Notes: a model not told the origin generated them from the sequence alone. Positions 1 to 7,911 are shown, counted from the stretch's first letter. The stretch is 11,914 nucleotides of DNA from CAYFUT01 sp964346395 (GCA_964346395.1 CAYFUT010000074.1:1-11914); one strand, 5' to 3'. Program-made: numbers and translations.

Positions 1-80
1 TTTAGAAGGTGAGTTAAAAAGTGATAAGGCAAGTGTCGGGCCAACTTTTCGGCAAGGGGAGTTGGCCCGGTTTGCTATCT
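1..80 (+). repeat. Dispersed repeat copy 1 (leader plus hairpin)
   Basis: The first 46 bases match 10054-10099 almost exactly: the leader runs from TTTAGAAGGTGAG through GTGATAAGGCAAGTG and then into a hairpin. Here the stem is CGGGCCAACT (37-46) paired with AGTTGGCCCG (60-69), ten perfect pairs around a 13-base loop. The loop differs completely from copy 2 while both stem arms and the leader are kept, which suggests selection on structure or recent copying of an element. The copy starts at the window edge, so its left end is unknown. One frame is open across it and reads LEGELKSDKAS before a stop at 80-82. The element lies just downstream of the transporter gene on the opposite strand. Confidence 0.75.
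37..71. terminator. Hairpin, possible bidirectional terminator
   Basis: A ten-pair GC-rich stem (37-46 with 60-69) lies 12 bases past the stop codon of the minus-strand transporter, where a terminator would be expected. Neither side has a convincing T tract: the plus side continues with GGTTTGC and the minus side with GACACTTG. Termination is therefore plausible but not shown, and the hairpin may simply be part of the dispersed repeat. Confidence 0.35.
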
Positions 81-82
81 AG

Positions 83-1435
83 TTAACATTGATTTCCTTC
101 TATTTGAAGAGCACAGCTATTAGTAGTTACATAGTACCAGATGATTAGACTTTCGATTCCTTCTCCGCAGGTAAAGGCTAGAGCTCCAATTACTGCGGTA
201 GAAAGGGGGAAGTTCAATAAAGCTCCAGCAGCCATAACTGAAATAACAGCAATCACATTGGCTCCCTTCGCCCAGCTGATGATTCCGGTAGTATTTTTCT
301 CCATCAAGATTCCCCAGAATGATTCCCGCCAGGCTTTGATAAGCGGAAATAGCCAGAAAGCGGCTATTACCTGCTGTGCTAACTCTGCTATCGGTGTAGA
401 AACAGCCATTACGGTAGTTAGCAGCCAGGCTCCTAACGGTGTCAATCCGATAACAAGCATAATTATACTGATAAGGATGCCTACTAAGAGGGAAAATTTC
501 TTGACGGTCGGCCACCTGGGGTCATTCATGCCGTCTACATAAACTAAAATACATTGATTCAGCATCCGCAGAGGGGATCGAATCAATGTAACTATTCCCC
601 AGGCTACGCCGTAAGCGGCTAAAGTAGTAGTCGCCGGGCCTGGAGCTCGCGCTATACCGCTTTGGATAATCGGTTGGATGAATCTCATCAATAAAACCAT
701 TGCAGTCAGCGGTAAAACGAACTTAATTATTTTAGGCAGTTTGAGTTTTTCCGGCTGAGTGTCTGCTATTTCATCAGCTATCTGGGGTAAAGTCCCCAAT
801 CTATATTTTAAAAGAACTAATATTGTCAAACCTTCCAAGCCAACTCCTACAATCCAGGTTAAACTACCGGCCATTACTCCGGATAGTAGGCTAGTTCTAA
901 TACTCCACCAGAGAAACAGAGTAATAGTAATAACTCGAATGACTACTCCGGGAATTAAAATATGAGTTTTTTCTAGTCCGGTAGCTAGTGCCTGCGGGAT
1001 ATTTCTCAGGACAACTACTAAAGGTAAAAAAGAAGTAACTAACAGTGCCTGCTGGAGTAATAATATTTTTTTGGACTCTGTCAGGCCGATGATATTTCTT
1101 AACAGCCAGGGGCCTAACGGAGTAGTTCCTAAAATCAAAACACCGAGCATCATGACTCCGCCGACCAGCCATAAAAATTTTGTAATCAACTTAAAACTCG
1201 ATTTATCATTGACTAAAGTTAAGATTGTCTGGCGGCTCATATGCAGTGGTGCATTGAAGATATTTGTTACTGCTTTCAGTAGAGTAAAGACTGCTAAGCT
1301 TAATTCAGGAGCAGGAAAACGGGCCAAGGCTGCATTTATGATGTTGTGACTGAGAGAAATCATAATCGGCATTGTTGCTAACGGAATAAAAAACTTGGTT
1401 AATTGGAGCATCGAAATATCTTGTTCTTGTTTCAT
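83..1435 (-). CDS. MATE-like multidrug/flippase family transporter
   Basis: This 450-residue protein is hydrophobic throughout, with about twelve predicted membrane segments, the size and layout of MATE exporters in the MOP flippase superfamily. Members use a Na+ or H+ gradient to export drugs or related compounds across the cytoplasmic membrane; the substrate here is unknown. The two halves are visibly homologous: TTPLGPWLL near residue 103 is mirrored by LTPLGAWLL near residue 329. Each is preceded by a matching helix with a proline and basic residues (APLHMSRQTIL and SPLRMLNQCIL). That internal duplication is typical of the superfamily. The ATG start at 1435 is supported by GAGGTGAT about seven bases upstream. 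The gene is transcribed away from the plus-strand cluster and has its own promoter, so it is probably functionally separate. MATE is favoured over MurJ or polysaccharide flippases, but not proven. Confidence 0.75.
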   Translation of the reverse strand: MKQEQDISMLQLTKFFIPLATMPIMISLSHNIINAALARFPAPELSLAVFTLLKAVTNIFNAPLHMSRQTILTLVNDKSSFKLITKFLWLVGGVMMLGVLILGTTPLGPWLLRNIIGLTESKKILLLQQALLVTSFLPLVVVLRNIPQALATGLEKTHILIPGVVIRVITITLFLWWSIRTSLLSGVMAGSLTWIVGVGLEGLTILVLLKYRLGTLPQIADEIADTQPEKLKLPKIIKFVLPLTAMVLLMRFIQPIIQSGIARAPGPATTTLAAYGVAWGIVTLIRSPLRMLNQCILVYVDGMNDPRWPTVKKFSLLVGILISIIMLVIGLTPLGAWLLTTVMAVSTPIAELAQQVIAAFWLFPLIKAWRESFWGILMEKNTTGIISWAKGANVIAVISVMAAGALLNFPLSTAVIGALAFTCGEGIESLIIWYYVTTNSCALQIEGNQC

Positions 1436-1471
1436 GTAATATCACCTCGTGAACTTGTAATTTTCCAGTCC

Positions 1472-1500
1472 ACTATATCATATCAGGGAATAATCGACAA
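1472..1500 (-). promoter_or_regulatory. Sigma-70-type promoter of the transporter gene
   Basis: Reading the minus strand, TTGTCG (1495-1500) serves as the -35 box, followed by a 17-base spacer and TATAGT (1472-1477) as the -10 box. A TG one base before the -10 box gives an extended -10. It lies about 40 bases upstream of the transporter ATG, leaving a short leader that holds the ribosome binding site GAGGTGAT. Confidence 0.55.
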
Positions 1501-1520
1501 GGTTTGAGTTAAAATGAAGT

Positions 1521-1693
1521 GAGGTGGTTGATCAAAAGAAGTTGGCTCTAGGTTTGTATTTCCGGGGGGGGGTTAATTGTGGTCAATAAGTGATATAGAT
1601 ATAGCAGTGTATTTAGAAGAAGGAGTTAATAAAGAAATGACTGAATGGGATTTAAAACTAATAGTGAATAAAAGAGGAGGAGTAAGCAGTTAA
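1521..1693 (+). pseudogene. Remnant of an MNT-type nucleotidyltransferase (MntA-like antitoxin)
   Basis: From 1589 one frame reads SDIDIAVYLEEGVNKE and continues to a stop at 1691-1693. SDIDIAVYLE is the metal-binding core (the D-x-D aspartates) of MNT-domain nucleotidyltransferases, best known as the MntA antitoxin of HEPN-MNT pairs, which AMPylates the HEPN toxin. Just upstream, in a different frame, 1542-1586 reads LALGLYFRGGVNCGQ, where an intact family member has a hydrophobic strand followed by GSRARG-like residues. The two halves are separated by a frame change near a run of nine Gs (1564-1572), and a TAA at 1574-1576 closes the downstream frame. The GS motif is not recoverable, and the C-terminal part normally present is missing. 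No HEPN partner was seen. I infer a decayed gene; a sequencing error in the G run could account for part of the damage. Confidence 0.55.
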
Positions 1694-1879
1694 AGATTGG
1701 AATTATCATACTCAGCATCTTTATTAGATTTTTAAAGAATTTATATCTGCTAAATTCGGTTCTAAAGGAAGTTTTCAGGGAAGTAGAAAATAATTTTAAA
1801 AAAGAATGAATTTGAGCTCGGATCTTGATTGTTTCGTTCTTTATTTTGTTTTTATTTTTTAGAGTTCGCTGATATAGCT
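1694..1879. other. Decayed intergenic stretch
   Basis: No intact gene is visible. One frame is open from 1672 to the TGA at about 1810 and reads a hydrophobic then charged peptide (including IGIIILSIFIRFLKN and VFREVENNFKK), but it has no start codon at the right distance from the AGAGGAGGAG at 1673-1682. Another frame near 1813 reads LSSDLDCFVLY, faintly like a second nucleotidyltransferase D-x-D strand; this is too short to rely on. The stretch looks like remains of small genes. Confidence 0.35.
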
Positions 1880-2428
1880 ATGACCTATATTGCAACCTCT
1901 AAGGATTCCTACGAAAAGTTAGTAGGCGATTTATCTCCAGATTACCAGGGAATGATCATGCGTAATCCTATGGTTACAGCCAGATATATTGGAAGTTTAG
2001 CCGGAAATGTTTTTGAAAAGGCGGAACAGTTGGGGCTTGACTATTTCTTTCAGTTAAATCTTGGCCACTCCGATGAGGAAGGAAAACAAGGAATTGCTGA
2101 TATTCTTAGTTTAACCAAAAAGAATAAGAATACAAAAAATTTAGTTATGAGTAGTGTAAATGCGGGACGTGAAGTTAAAGATGTTGTTAGTTCAATAAAA
2201 GAAAGTAAAGTTTTGGCTTATGTAGAAGACGTAAAAAACAAACAAAAGTTAGGTAAAGTAGCCGATAAAGCTAAAGATTTAGGAGCTGAGTACTTTTCAG
2301 TTTGGGCTTCCGCTTTAGTCAGTGTTTATTATCGCAAATGGGAAGAACTAATTCAAGATTATGGAAGTGATGTAGATCAATTAAGCGGACCTGAAATAAT
2401 AGAAGAGATGGGGGGAGGAAACAAATAG
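1880..2428 (+). CDS. Hypothetical protein, unrecognised, weak start
   Basis: From the ATG at 1880 this encodes 182 residues beginning MTYIATSKDSYEK. I do not recognise a family. It looks soluble and mostly helical, with a lysine-rich middle (SLTKKNKNTKN, VKNKQKLGKVADKAKD) and an aromatic patch near the end (FSVWASALVSVYYRKWEEL). The frame stays open upstream to a TTG at 1829, adding a hydrophobic stretch (LFCFYFLEF), but a stop lies immediately before that TTG and neither start has a Shine-Dalgarno site. The 5' end may therefore have been lost, consistent with the decayed sequence just upstream. The stop is preceded by GGGGGAGG, which would serve a downstream overlapping reading frame. Confidence 0.45.
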   Translation: MTYIATSKDSYEKLVGDLSPDYQGMIMRNPMVTARYIGSLAGNVFEKAEQLGLDYFFQLNLGHSDEEGKQGIADILSLTKKNKNTKNLVMSSVNAGREVKDVVSSIKESKVLAYVEDVKNKQKLGKVADKAKDLGAEYFSVWASALVSVYYRKWEELIQDYGSDVDQLSGPEIIEEMGGGNK

Positions 2429-2595
2429 AAAAAGAAATTGTTTTTGAAGCGCGGCTCAACTCCTTGACAGCTAGTATCATGGAAACATTAGCTATTCCGG
2501 TTGTTGTTCCCCTAAAAAAAATTAATGAAGCTAGCGGAGGAATTTTTAGGCTGAGAACTGTTTTATTTTTATGCAATTGCAAGCAGGACTTATAG
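2425..2595 (+). CDS. Short overlapping ORF, possible gene remnant
   Basis: A frame overlapping the end of the preceding gene reads IEKEIVFEARLNSLTASIME and on through IPVVVPLKKINEASGG to a stop at 2593-2595. A strong GGGGGAGG (2411-2418) lies about seven bases before the ATA at 2425, which overlaps the TAG of the upstream gene as ATAG, where an ATGA overlap would be usual. No ATG, GTG or TTG lies at the proper spacing; TTG 2464 and ATG 2479 are internal and lack ribosome sites. It is either a gene whose start codon mutated, a gene using a rare ATA start, or the N-terminal remnant of a longer gene. Product unknown. Confidence 0.3.
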   Translation: MEKEIVFEARLNSLTASIMETLAIPVVVPLKKINEASGGIFRLRTVLFLCNCKQDL

Positions 2596-2612
2596 TAAAA
2601 ATATGGAATTAA

Positions 2613-2640
2613 TTGAAATAAGTATAAAGATTTTTATAAC
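2613..2640 (+). promoter_or_regulatory. Sigma-70-type promoter of the five-gene cluster
   Basis: TTGAAA (2613-2618) and TATAAC (2635-2640) are separated by 16 bases, each one mismatch or so from consensus. The site sits about 26 bases upstream of the ribosome binding site AGGGAG of the first cluster gene, and no other good promoter is seen before 7900. It probably drives the whole set 2680-10006. Confidence 0.5.
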
Positions 2641-2679
2641 TATTGATATTTAATTTAGTAATCACAGGGAGTGGAAAAA

Positions 2680-3288
2680 TTGTCAGCTAGCTTGCTGCAA
2701 GTATTATTTAAAACAAGAGAAGCAGTAAAGAAGAATATTTCGCTAAAATTCATGTTAATTTTTGCTTCACTGTCTGGGATGGCTAATGTTATTAGCAATC
2801 AAAGAGAAACAATCTTAAATTATTTTTTTGTTCATTTCGACCAGGAAGTATTATTTGTAAGTTTATTAAGTGGAGGAATAATATTAGTAGGTTCAGCTGT
2901 AGGGGCTATTAAGTTTTATCTAGAATCTGGACTATTTTATTTGTTCGGCAAAGTTTTAGGAGGGAGTGCTTCGTTTAAGAAAATTCAAACAGCAATTAGT
3001 TTTTATTATGTTCCATTAACTATTTCTTTATTTCTTTTAAGTATTGATCTAACAATGGGAAACGGATTGATTTTTTTAAAATTTTCTGTTTTAAATCAGT
3101 TTACTTCCTTAATGGTGAAAATATGTCGGGGATTTTGGTTAATCAGACTGATATGTTCCGGCTGGGGTTTAATAATTCTAACTAGAGGAATTGCAGAAGT
3201 GCAGGATTTTTCCCTTATAAAAGCAATTGCAAATTTAATTTTAGTATTTACTGTTATTTTTTCTTTGTTAGGTTTGATTTTGAAATAG
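2680..3288 (+). CDS. Yip1-family integral membrane protein
   Basis: This protein of about 202 residues has roughly five hydrophobic membrane segments after a basic, amphipathic N terminus. Its order and motifs match the bacterial Yip1 domain: a first helix near SLSGMANV, a glycine-rich helix (SGGIILVGSAVGAI), the loop LFGKVLGGSASFKKIQTAIS followed by YYVPLTISLFLL, then GWGLIILTRGIAEVQDFSLIKA and a final hydrophobic helix ending at the C terminus. Yip1 proteins are poorly understood membrane proteins; no enzymatic role can be assigned. I place the start at TTG 2680 because AGGGAG (2666-2671) is then about eight to nine bases upstream, whereas GTG 2671 would overlap that ribosome site. It is the first gene of the cluster, 33 bases before the next. 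In this context it might anchor or assist the surface lipoproteins, which is inference only. Confidence 0.65.
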   Translation: MSASLLQVLFKTREAVKKNISLKFMLIFASLSGMANVISNQRETILNYFFVHFDQEVLFVSLLSGGIILVGSAVGAIKFYLESGLFYLFGKVLGGSASFKKIQTAISFYYVPLTISLFLLSIDLTMGNGLIFLKFSVLNQFTSLMVKICRGFWLIRLICSGWGLIILTRGIAEVQDFSLIKAIANLILVFTVIFSLLGLILK

Positions 3289-3321
3289 AATAAACTAAGT
3301 TTGAAATGGGGGTTAAAGTAA

Positions 3322-4809
3322 GTGAAACGGAAAGCTTTTGTAGTAATAATAATTTTATTATTGATATTAGGATTAGGAGGCTGCAAAGAAGAAAGTAAAT
3401 CTAAAAATTTAGCTAGTAAAAACTTAATTAAGCAGTATGATTGGGAGCAGAATGCTAAAGTACCTAAAAATGAGAAAAAGTTATTATCAAAGGTAGTAGA
3501 AAACGGAGAAGTAATTAAAAAATTAAATTATAACGAGCAAGGGCAATTAATTTCTAAGCGGGAGAAAAAAGACGATGGAACTATTAGGCAGGTTAAGTAT
3601 TTTTATAATCCAAAGAATAAACTTAAGAAAAAGAAGATAAAAGAGAAAAGTAGAGAAGAATATAATGAGATTCTGGTTACTAATAAGTATAATGACCAAG
3701 GTAAGTTAGTAAAGCAGAATAAGTATTTATTACCCGATGGTGAAGAAGAGAAGAAACGAATTGGAGGTAAGGAGAAGGAGTATGATGAGGACGGCAGAGT
3801 AATTTATAAGAAAGTAGTAGATGAAAGAAAAAATATCAATAAAGAATGGAACTATAAATATAACAAATATGATAAATTAATTTTCAAGCAGATTAAGTCG
3901 CACGGGAAAGTTAAATTATTAAAGGAATATACGAATGAGCAAGAACCGAAGATTTTAACGGAGAAAGAGATAAAGAATGGGAAGATATATAGATTTGATG
4001 AGTATAAGTATAATAGTCAGGATGAAGTGGTAAAGAAGATAGATAAATCTGATCCAGATAAAGAATATATTGATATATATTCTTATAATGAAGAAGGATT
4101 GTTAAAATCAGTAAAACAGTGGGTAAAGAATGAGGTAAAACATATTGAAGAATATTATTATGATAGTAAGGAGAAATTAGTTGGAAAAAAGATATTAAAT
4201 AAATATGTTGATTCTAAACAGATTATAAAATATGAAGCTAATAAAACAAAAGTAAAAGGATTTGAAGATGGAGAGCTAGATTTGATTAAGAAATTAAAGT
4301 ATGATGAGAAGGATAGATTGATAAGAATGTACAAGAATAATATGGATTATGATAAAAAAAGTTTAAGAGAATATAAATATAATATAAAAGGAGATGTAGA
4401 ATGGAAGGGGGAATTCAATGATGAAATAAAATGGTGGTATGAATTAGATTTTAATAGAAAAGACAAAGTAATAAAAATAACTAAAAAAAATAAGCAAGGA
4501 AAAAAGTTATGTAGTACTTATTTCAAATATACTGATTCTAGTAAAATAATCAATTGTAAGATAATTCACTTTATCAGTAATGATGAGGAACATGAGGAGA
4601 CATTATTGATAGAAGAAATAGATCCAGGGGAAGAAAAGTTTAATTGGTATGAAGATGGTAGAGAAGGATTTAGTAATTTCACAGCATATTTTGGTGAAAG
4701 AAAAATTTTAAATTCAGATGGTTGTTTTTATGATCAAGCGGGAAATAAATTATATGATTATTATACTGAAGATAACAAGCAAAAGAAATATTATTATATT
4801 TATAAATAG
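3322..4809 (+). CDS. Lipoprotein with tandem YD-like repeats
   Basis: The GTG start has GGGGG about nine bases upstream. The 495-residue product begins with a short basic segment, a hydrophobic helix and the lipobox LGGC (residues 18-21), so it should be exported and lipid-anchored at C21. The rest is a chain of roughly a dozen degenerate units of the form hydrophobic-x-Y-N/D-x-x-G/D-x-L, for example YNEQGQL, YNDQGKL, YDEDGRV, YNEEGLL and YDEKDRL, spaced about 25-40 residues apart. These resemble the YD units of Rhs proteins and the repeats of YwqK-like antitoxin or MORN-variant proteins, and would fold as a beta-rich shell or solenoid. There is no Rhs core or toxin tip. It precedes the large protein by 12 bases, with its stop codon inside that gene's ribosome site, so translation is probably coupled. 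A surface binding or immunity role is plausible but unproven. Confidence 0.65.
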   Translation: MKRKAFVVIIILLLILGLGGCKEESKSKNLASKNLIKQYDWEQNAKVPKNEKKLLSKVVENGEVIKKLNYNEQGQLISKREKKDDGTIRQVKYFYNPKNKLKKKKIKEKSREEYNEILVTNKYNDQGKLVKQNKYLLPDGEEEKKRIGGKEKEYDEDGRVIYKKVVDERKNINKEWNYKYNKYDKLIFKQIKSHGKVKLLKEYTNEQEPKILTEKEIKNGKIYRFDEYKYNSQDEVVKKIDKSDPDKEYIDIYSYNEEGLLKSVKQWVKNEVKHIEEYYYDSKEKLVGKKILNKYVDSKQIIKYEANKTKVKGFEDGELDLIKKLKYDEKDRLIRMYKNNMDYDKKSLREYKYNIKGDVEWKGEFNDEIKWWYELDFNRKDKVIKITKKNKQGKKLCSTYFKYTDSSKIINCKIIHFISNDEEHEETLLIEEIDPGEEKFNWYEDGREGFSNFTAYFGERKILNSDGCFYDQAGNKLYDYYTEDNKQKKYYYIYK

Positions 4810-4821
4810 GAGGGAAATGTT

Positions 4822-7800
4822 ATGCCGGGAGGTAACGATTATTCGCTTACTGCCCAAGGATTAAGAAACTATATTAGAGATGAAAAAGAGGAAGAGTTTA
4901 TTTATAGCTGCACGGATAAAGAAGAAGCTGAGTTTCGGTATAATAATGACAACGGATGTATTGAGCATTTAGATAGTAAAGGGAACTGGGAAGTAATTCG
5001 GGGATACTGTTTGCCTCCGTATAAAAAAGAATATGGAGATGAGATAAAAAGATACTACCAAGTAGTAAGAGAAAATTTAATGATAATTTTTGAAGAACTT
5101 AAAGAGGGAAAGCAATTAACTAATGCAGATATAGTGACTAAGGAAGTGGCAGATTTATGTTCGATAGCGGATTATGCTTTAACTTTACTGTCAGCTCAGG
5201 TAGAAAGAGCCATTGATGGAGCAGATGATGGCTGGACTGATGATGGTCCGGGATTTAAAGAAATGTTAACTAGTGCAATGAAAGAAGTCAGGGATAAAAC
5301 ATTAGATATTAGTGGAGTTAGACAGAAGAAAGACGATGAAGTAGTAGTCAAAAGTTTTTTAGAACGGATAGAGGATTTACTTGATTTGCCGGGGGATTAT
5401 TTTGCTGATAACCGACCTGCTTGGGATGCTATGATGAAGAAAGTAAATAAAAAAATAATTCAAAGTGAAGGAACTAATAAGAAAAATGCGCTTAAAAAGT
5501 TGTCAAAAGTAATGGAGGAAGATGGAGAAATTGATGTAACAGAAGTAAATTCAGAAATATTAAAGTACGGTGGGAAAATGCTTTTATATTACAAAGCCCA
5601 GATTGTATTGAATACATTTGCCGCAGAAATTATGCAGCAGTTTATGGTGCGGGGACTATCAGTTATTGAAAATCCCAAGACGCTAATAGTTGAACAATTT
5701 GTACCGAGATTATGTAGAGGAATTTTAAATTTGGTAGCAGCTCCGATTATAGCTAATAGAATAAAAGAAAAGTTGCAAGAAAGTATTGATTTAATAATTA
5801 CTGCTATAAAAAAGGGAAAAGTTCCTGATTTAAAAGGAGCAATAAAAATTCCGGAACAAATTATTACTAATGCTTATAAAGATGCTATCGATTATTATGA
5901 TTTAGCCGATAAGTTTGGACCAGTAGATAACTTATATTTGTATTATGAAGAAAAAATAAGACCTGAAGATGAGGAAACAGTTAATAAATACGGTTTTTTA
6001 GCGGCTCATAAAATAGATGCTCCGGATATTTCACTTGGATTGGAAATAGTTATTGAAGATCTTCCGCGATATATTGGTACTAAAGCTTTGAGTAGGCTTC
6101 ATAATTTGTATGGGGATACTAAGAACGTTTTAGGAAAAATGTATTCCGTGGGAGCTACCTGTGAACGGATTACAGAGACAATCGAAAGATATAATACTGA
6201 TCAAGTAGATTTTAATAAGTTGGAAGCGGTAATTAGTGATTTAGAAGGAATTAAACAGCTTCATGAATATAGAGAAGAAGATATTCCGTTTATTGCTATG
6301 TTTGATGTTGACCAGGAAGAAATGAAGCAGATAAAAAAAGAAACCAATTTATTTCTGCTGGCTGATCCTTTCAATTTAAATATAAATAATGAATATGAAA
6401 CTAATTTTGATTTAATTCCTGGAGCAAAACAGAATGCTATTTTACAAAAAGGGATTATAAAAGATGGAAAAGTTCGTAAGAACAAGCGTAAGTTTTGTGA
6501 TAAAGTTAAGGATATAAAGTTTCCTGGCTATAAACCAAATTACCACACTATTTACGGTAGTGGAAAAGTAGAAGAAGACAGTGAAGAAAACAATTTGGAA
6601 CCATTTGAATTTTTGATGGGGAATAATACAGATGGTGATTATTTAAAAGAAAGTAATCCGGATAAAGAAATAAAGATTAACCAGGAAAAAATCGGAGAAA
6701 ATATTAAAACTAGTGATAAATATTTAGAGCAGCTAGAGGACAATTATGGGCGCAATGCATATACTGAACTTTATGTAGAAGAAGATTTTGATAATAACTT
6801 TAAACTGATTTATCAATTTACGCCCGATTATGATAGTCCTGACCAACATAAGTTAAAGATATATTACGGGCCAACTTCCCAGGTGAAGAAAAAGCTAGAC
6901 TATTTAATCAACCCAGGGTCAAGAGCTACTAATCCTGATGTAGATGAACTAACAATAGAAAACTTCCAAAACGGCGACTATGGAATTTGCCTGCCGCGCT
7001 GCCACCGCTTATACGGCAGTTTGAACAACAAGGCTCAGTTCAAGGGTTCAGGTGAATTAAAACAGTTTACAATTTACGACTACCGCCGGCAGGAAGAAAA
7101 GAAGTACGGCGGCCCTACGATAGAAGTTGAATTGGGCGCGAACAGCGACCAGGAAACACTAGAGTTAGGGATAAACCTGCAGCGGCGAGGTAAAATTCTG
7201 GGAGAGCAGGAGAAGGTAGAGTATGAAGATGAAAATGGAGTTTATTATCTTTATTATGTAGACGAGGGAAAAGTCAAGATTAAATATGGAAATAATTCCT
7301 GGGAGAGAAATAAGGAGCTGTATCCCAGGTATGGAAATTCCATTGTAATTGAAAATTACTGCTACGGAGATTTTAACTTGTATTTAGAATTGGAAGAAGC
7401 TATCTTTTTCGGCAGTAAGTTCAGCAATCAGAATGATGAGAGAAAAGTAGTAATGCTTGATCGAGAAGAGCAGCAAATTGACCGGGAGCCGAGTTCTAAA
7501 AAGCAGGATGATCAACAGCGGGAGTATAAATTTGCTCCCGGCCAGCCTAGAAATCACGTGCACTATCAGGCAGATAAGGAAGATAAAATTGCAATTAAGT
7601 ATTTTAAGCGGTTTAAGAATATTGGGGAACTTGATGTTGAATATAGATATGATTTTGAGGTTAAGAGTGATCAGGATGTGCTGTGGGAGGGTTACAAATC
7701 AGAACTGAAGAAAGCTAAAACTAGAACTATCTTTTATAAATATATTGAAAATCGATCTGAGGGTAGGTATGAATTAATCATCCGTTATTATAATTCGGAT

Positions 7801-7911
7801 GACTATGAAGAGCAGAAGATTAGAATTAAAGAGTTTCAGAATGGTGATTATGGAATTGAGCTGCCGCCGATTAAAATTGATGAACTTCCCGGCGGGAAAG
7901 TAGTAAAATAA
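4822..7911 (+). CDS. Large protein with C-terminal GDYG-motif repeats, candidate spike-associated effector
   Basis: The ATG is preceded by AGGAGGG (4808-4814), seven bases upstream. The 1029-residue product has no signal peptide or lipobox, so it starts in the cytosol. I recognise no named family. Residues 1 to about 560 look helical, with a hydrophobic patch near 265-325 (including LIVEQFVPRLCRGILNLVAAP). From about 640 it becomes beta-rich and contains three copies of a motif: TIENFQNGDYGICLPR (711-726), the degenerate IVIENYCYGDFNLYLEL (841-857) and RIKEFQNGDYGIELPP (1001-1016). The same motif occurs once in the adjacent PAAR-like protein. The sequence around 6960-7210 is visibly richer in GC and uses more CGC/GGC/CTG codons than the AT-rich 5' two-thirds, suggesting a mosaic gene. 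No HExxH or other catalytic signature was found. Its place directly before a spike-tip gene suggests cargo or an adaptor; it could also be a structural spike component. Confidence 0.6.
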   Translation: MPGGNDYSLTAQGLRNYIRDEKEEEFIYSCTDKEEAEFRYNNDNGCIEHLDSKGNWEVIRGYCLPPYKKEYGDEIKRYYQVVRENLMIIFEELKEGKQLTNADIVTKEVADLCSIADYALTLLSAQVERAIDGADDGWTDDGPGFKEMLTSAMKEVRDKTLDISGVRQKKDDEVVVKSFLERIEDLLDLPGDYFADNRPAWDAMMKKVNKKIIQSEGTNKKNALKKLSKVMEEDGEIDVTEVNSEILKYGGKMLLYYKAQIVLNTFAAEIMQQFMVRGLSVIENPKTLIVEQFVPRLCRGILNLVAAPIIANRIKEKLQESIDLIITAIKKGKVPDLKGAIKIPEQIITNAYKDAIDYYDLADKFGPVDNLYLYYEEKIRPEDEETVNKYGFLAAHKIDAPDISLGLEIVIEDLPRYIGTKALSRLHNLYGDTKNVLGKMYSVGATCERITETIERYNTDQVDFNKLEAVISDLEGIKQLHEYREEDIPFIAMFDVDQEEMKQIKKETNLFLLADPFNLNINNEYETNFDLIPGAKQNAILQKGIIKDGKVRKNKRKFCDKVKDIKFPGYKPNYHTIYGSGKVEEDSEENNLEPFEFLMGNNTDGDYLKESNPDKEIKINQEKIGENIKTSDKYLEQLEDNYGRNAYTELYVEEDFDNNFKLIYQFTPDYDSPDQHKLKIYYGPTSQVKKKLDYLINPGSRATNPDVDELTIENFQNGDYGICLPRCHRLYGSLNNKAQFKGSGELKQFTIYDYRRQEEKKYGGPTIEVELGANSDQETLELGINLQRRGKILGEQEKVEYEDENGVYYLYYVDEGKVKIKYGNNSWERNKELYPRYGNSIVIENYCYGDFNLYLELEEAIFFGSKFSNQNDERKVVMLDREEQQIDREPSSKKQDDQQREYKFAPGQPRNHVHYQADKEDKIAIKYFKRFKNIGELDVEYRYDFEVKSDQDVLWEGYKSELKKAKTRTIFYKYIENRSEGRYELIIRYYNSDDYEEQKIRIKEFQNGDYGIELPPIKIDELPGGKVVK
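6850..7890 (+). other. Three GDYG repeat modules within the large gene
   Basis: Each module has a strand ending in a tyrosine pair (KLKIYYG, KVKIKYG, ELIIRYY), a variable 15-30 residue stretch, and then the motif I-x-x-F-Q-N-G-D-Y-G-I-x-L. The cores lie at about 6952-6999, 7342-7392 and 7822-7869. The fourth family member, LVIIYLN followed by IVIDDFQEGDYGLWL, is in the next gene at 8247-8291. The pattern suggests a beta-sandwich-type domain duplicated within one protein and shared with its neighbour. I know of no named domain that matches, but could not search. Confidence 0.6.

Noticed and set aside
141..542. Plus-strand open frame opposite the transporter gene
   Set aside because: It is a shadow of the membrane-protein codons; no ribosome site and unnatural composition. 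The same holds for 759-965 and 1071-1349.
1813..1860. LSSDLDCFVLY as a second nucleotidyltransferase remnant
   Set aside because: Too short, followed by a stop, and without a GS motif; chance similarity cannot be excluded.
6866..6880. GGGCCAACTTCC resembling the arm of the dispersed repeat
   Set aside because: Only the arm matches; there is no leader and no pairing arm, and it is in coding sequence of the large gene.
7457..7708. Alternative plus-strand frame inside the large gene
   Set aside because: It lies fully within the longer frame and has no ribosome site or recognisable content.
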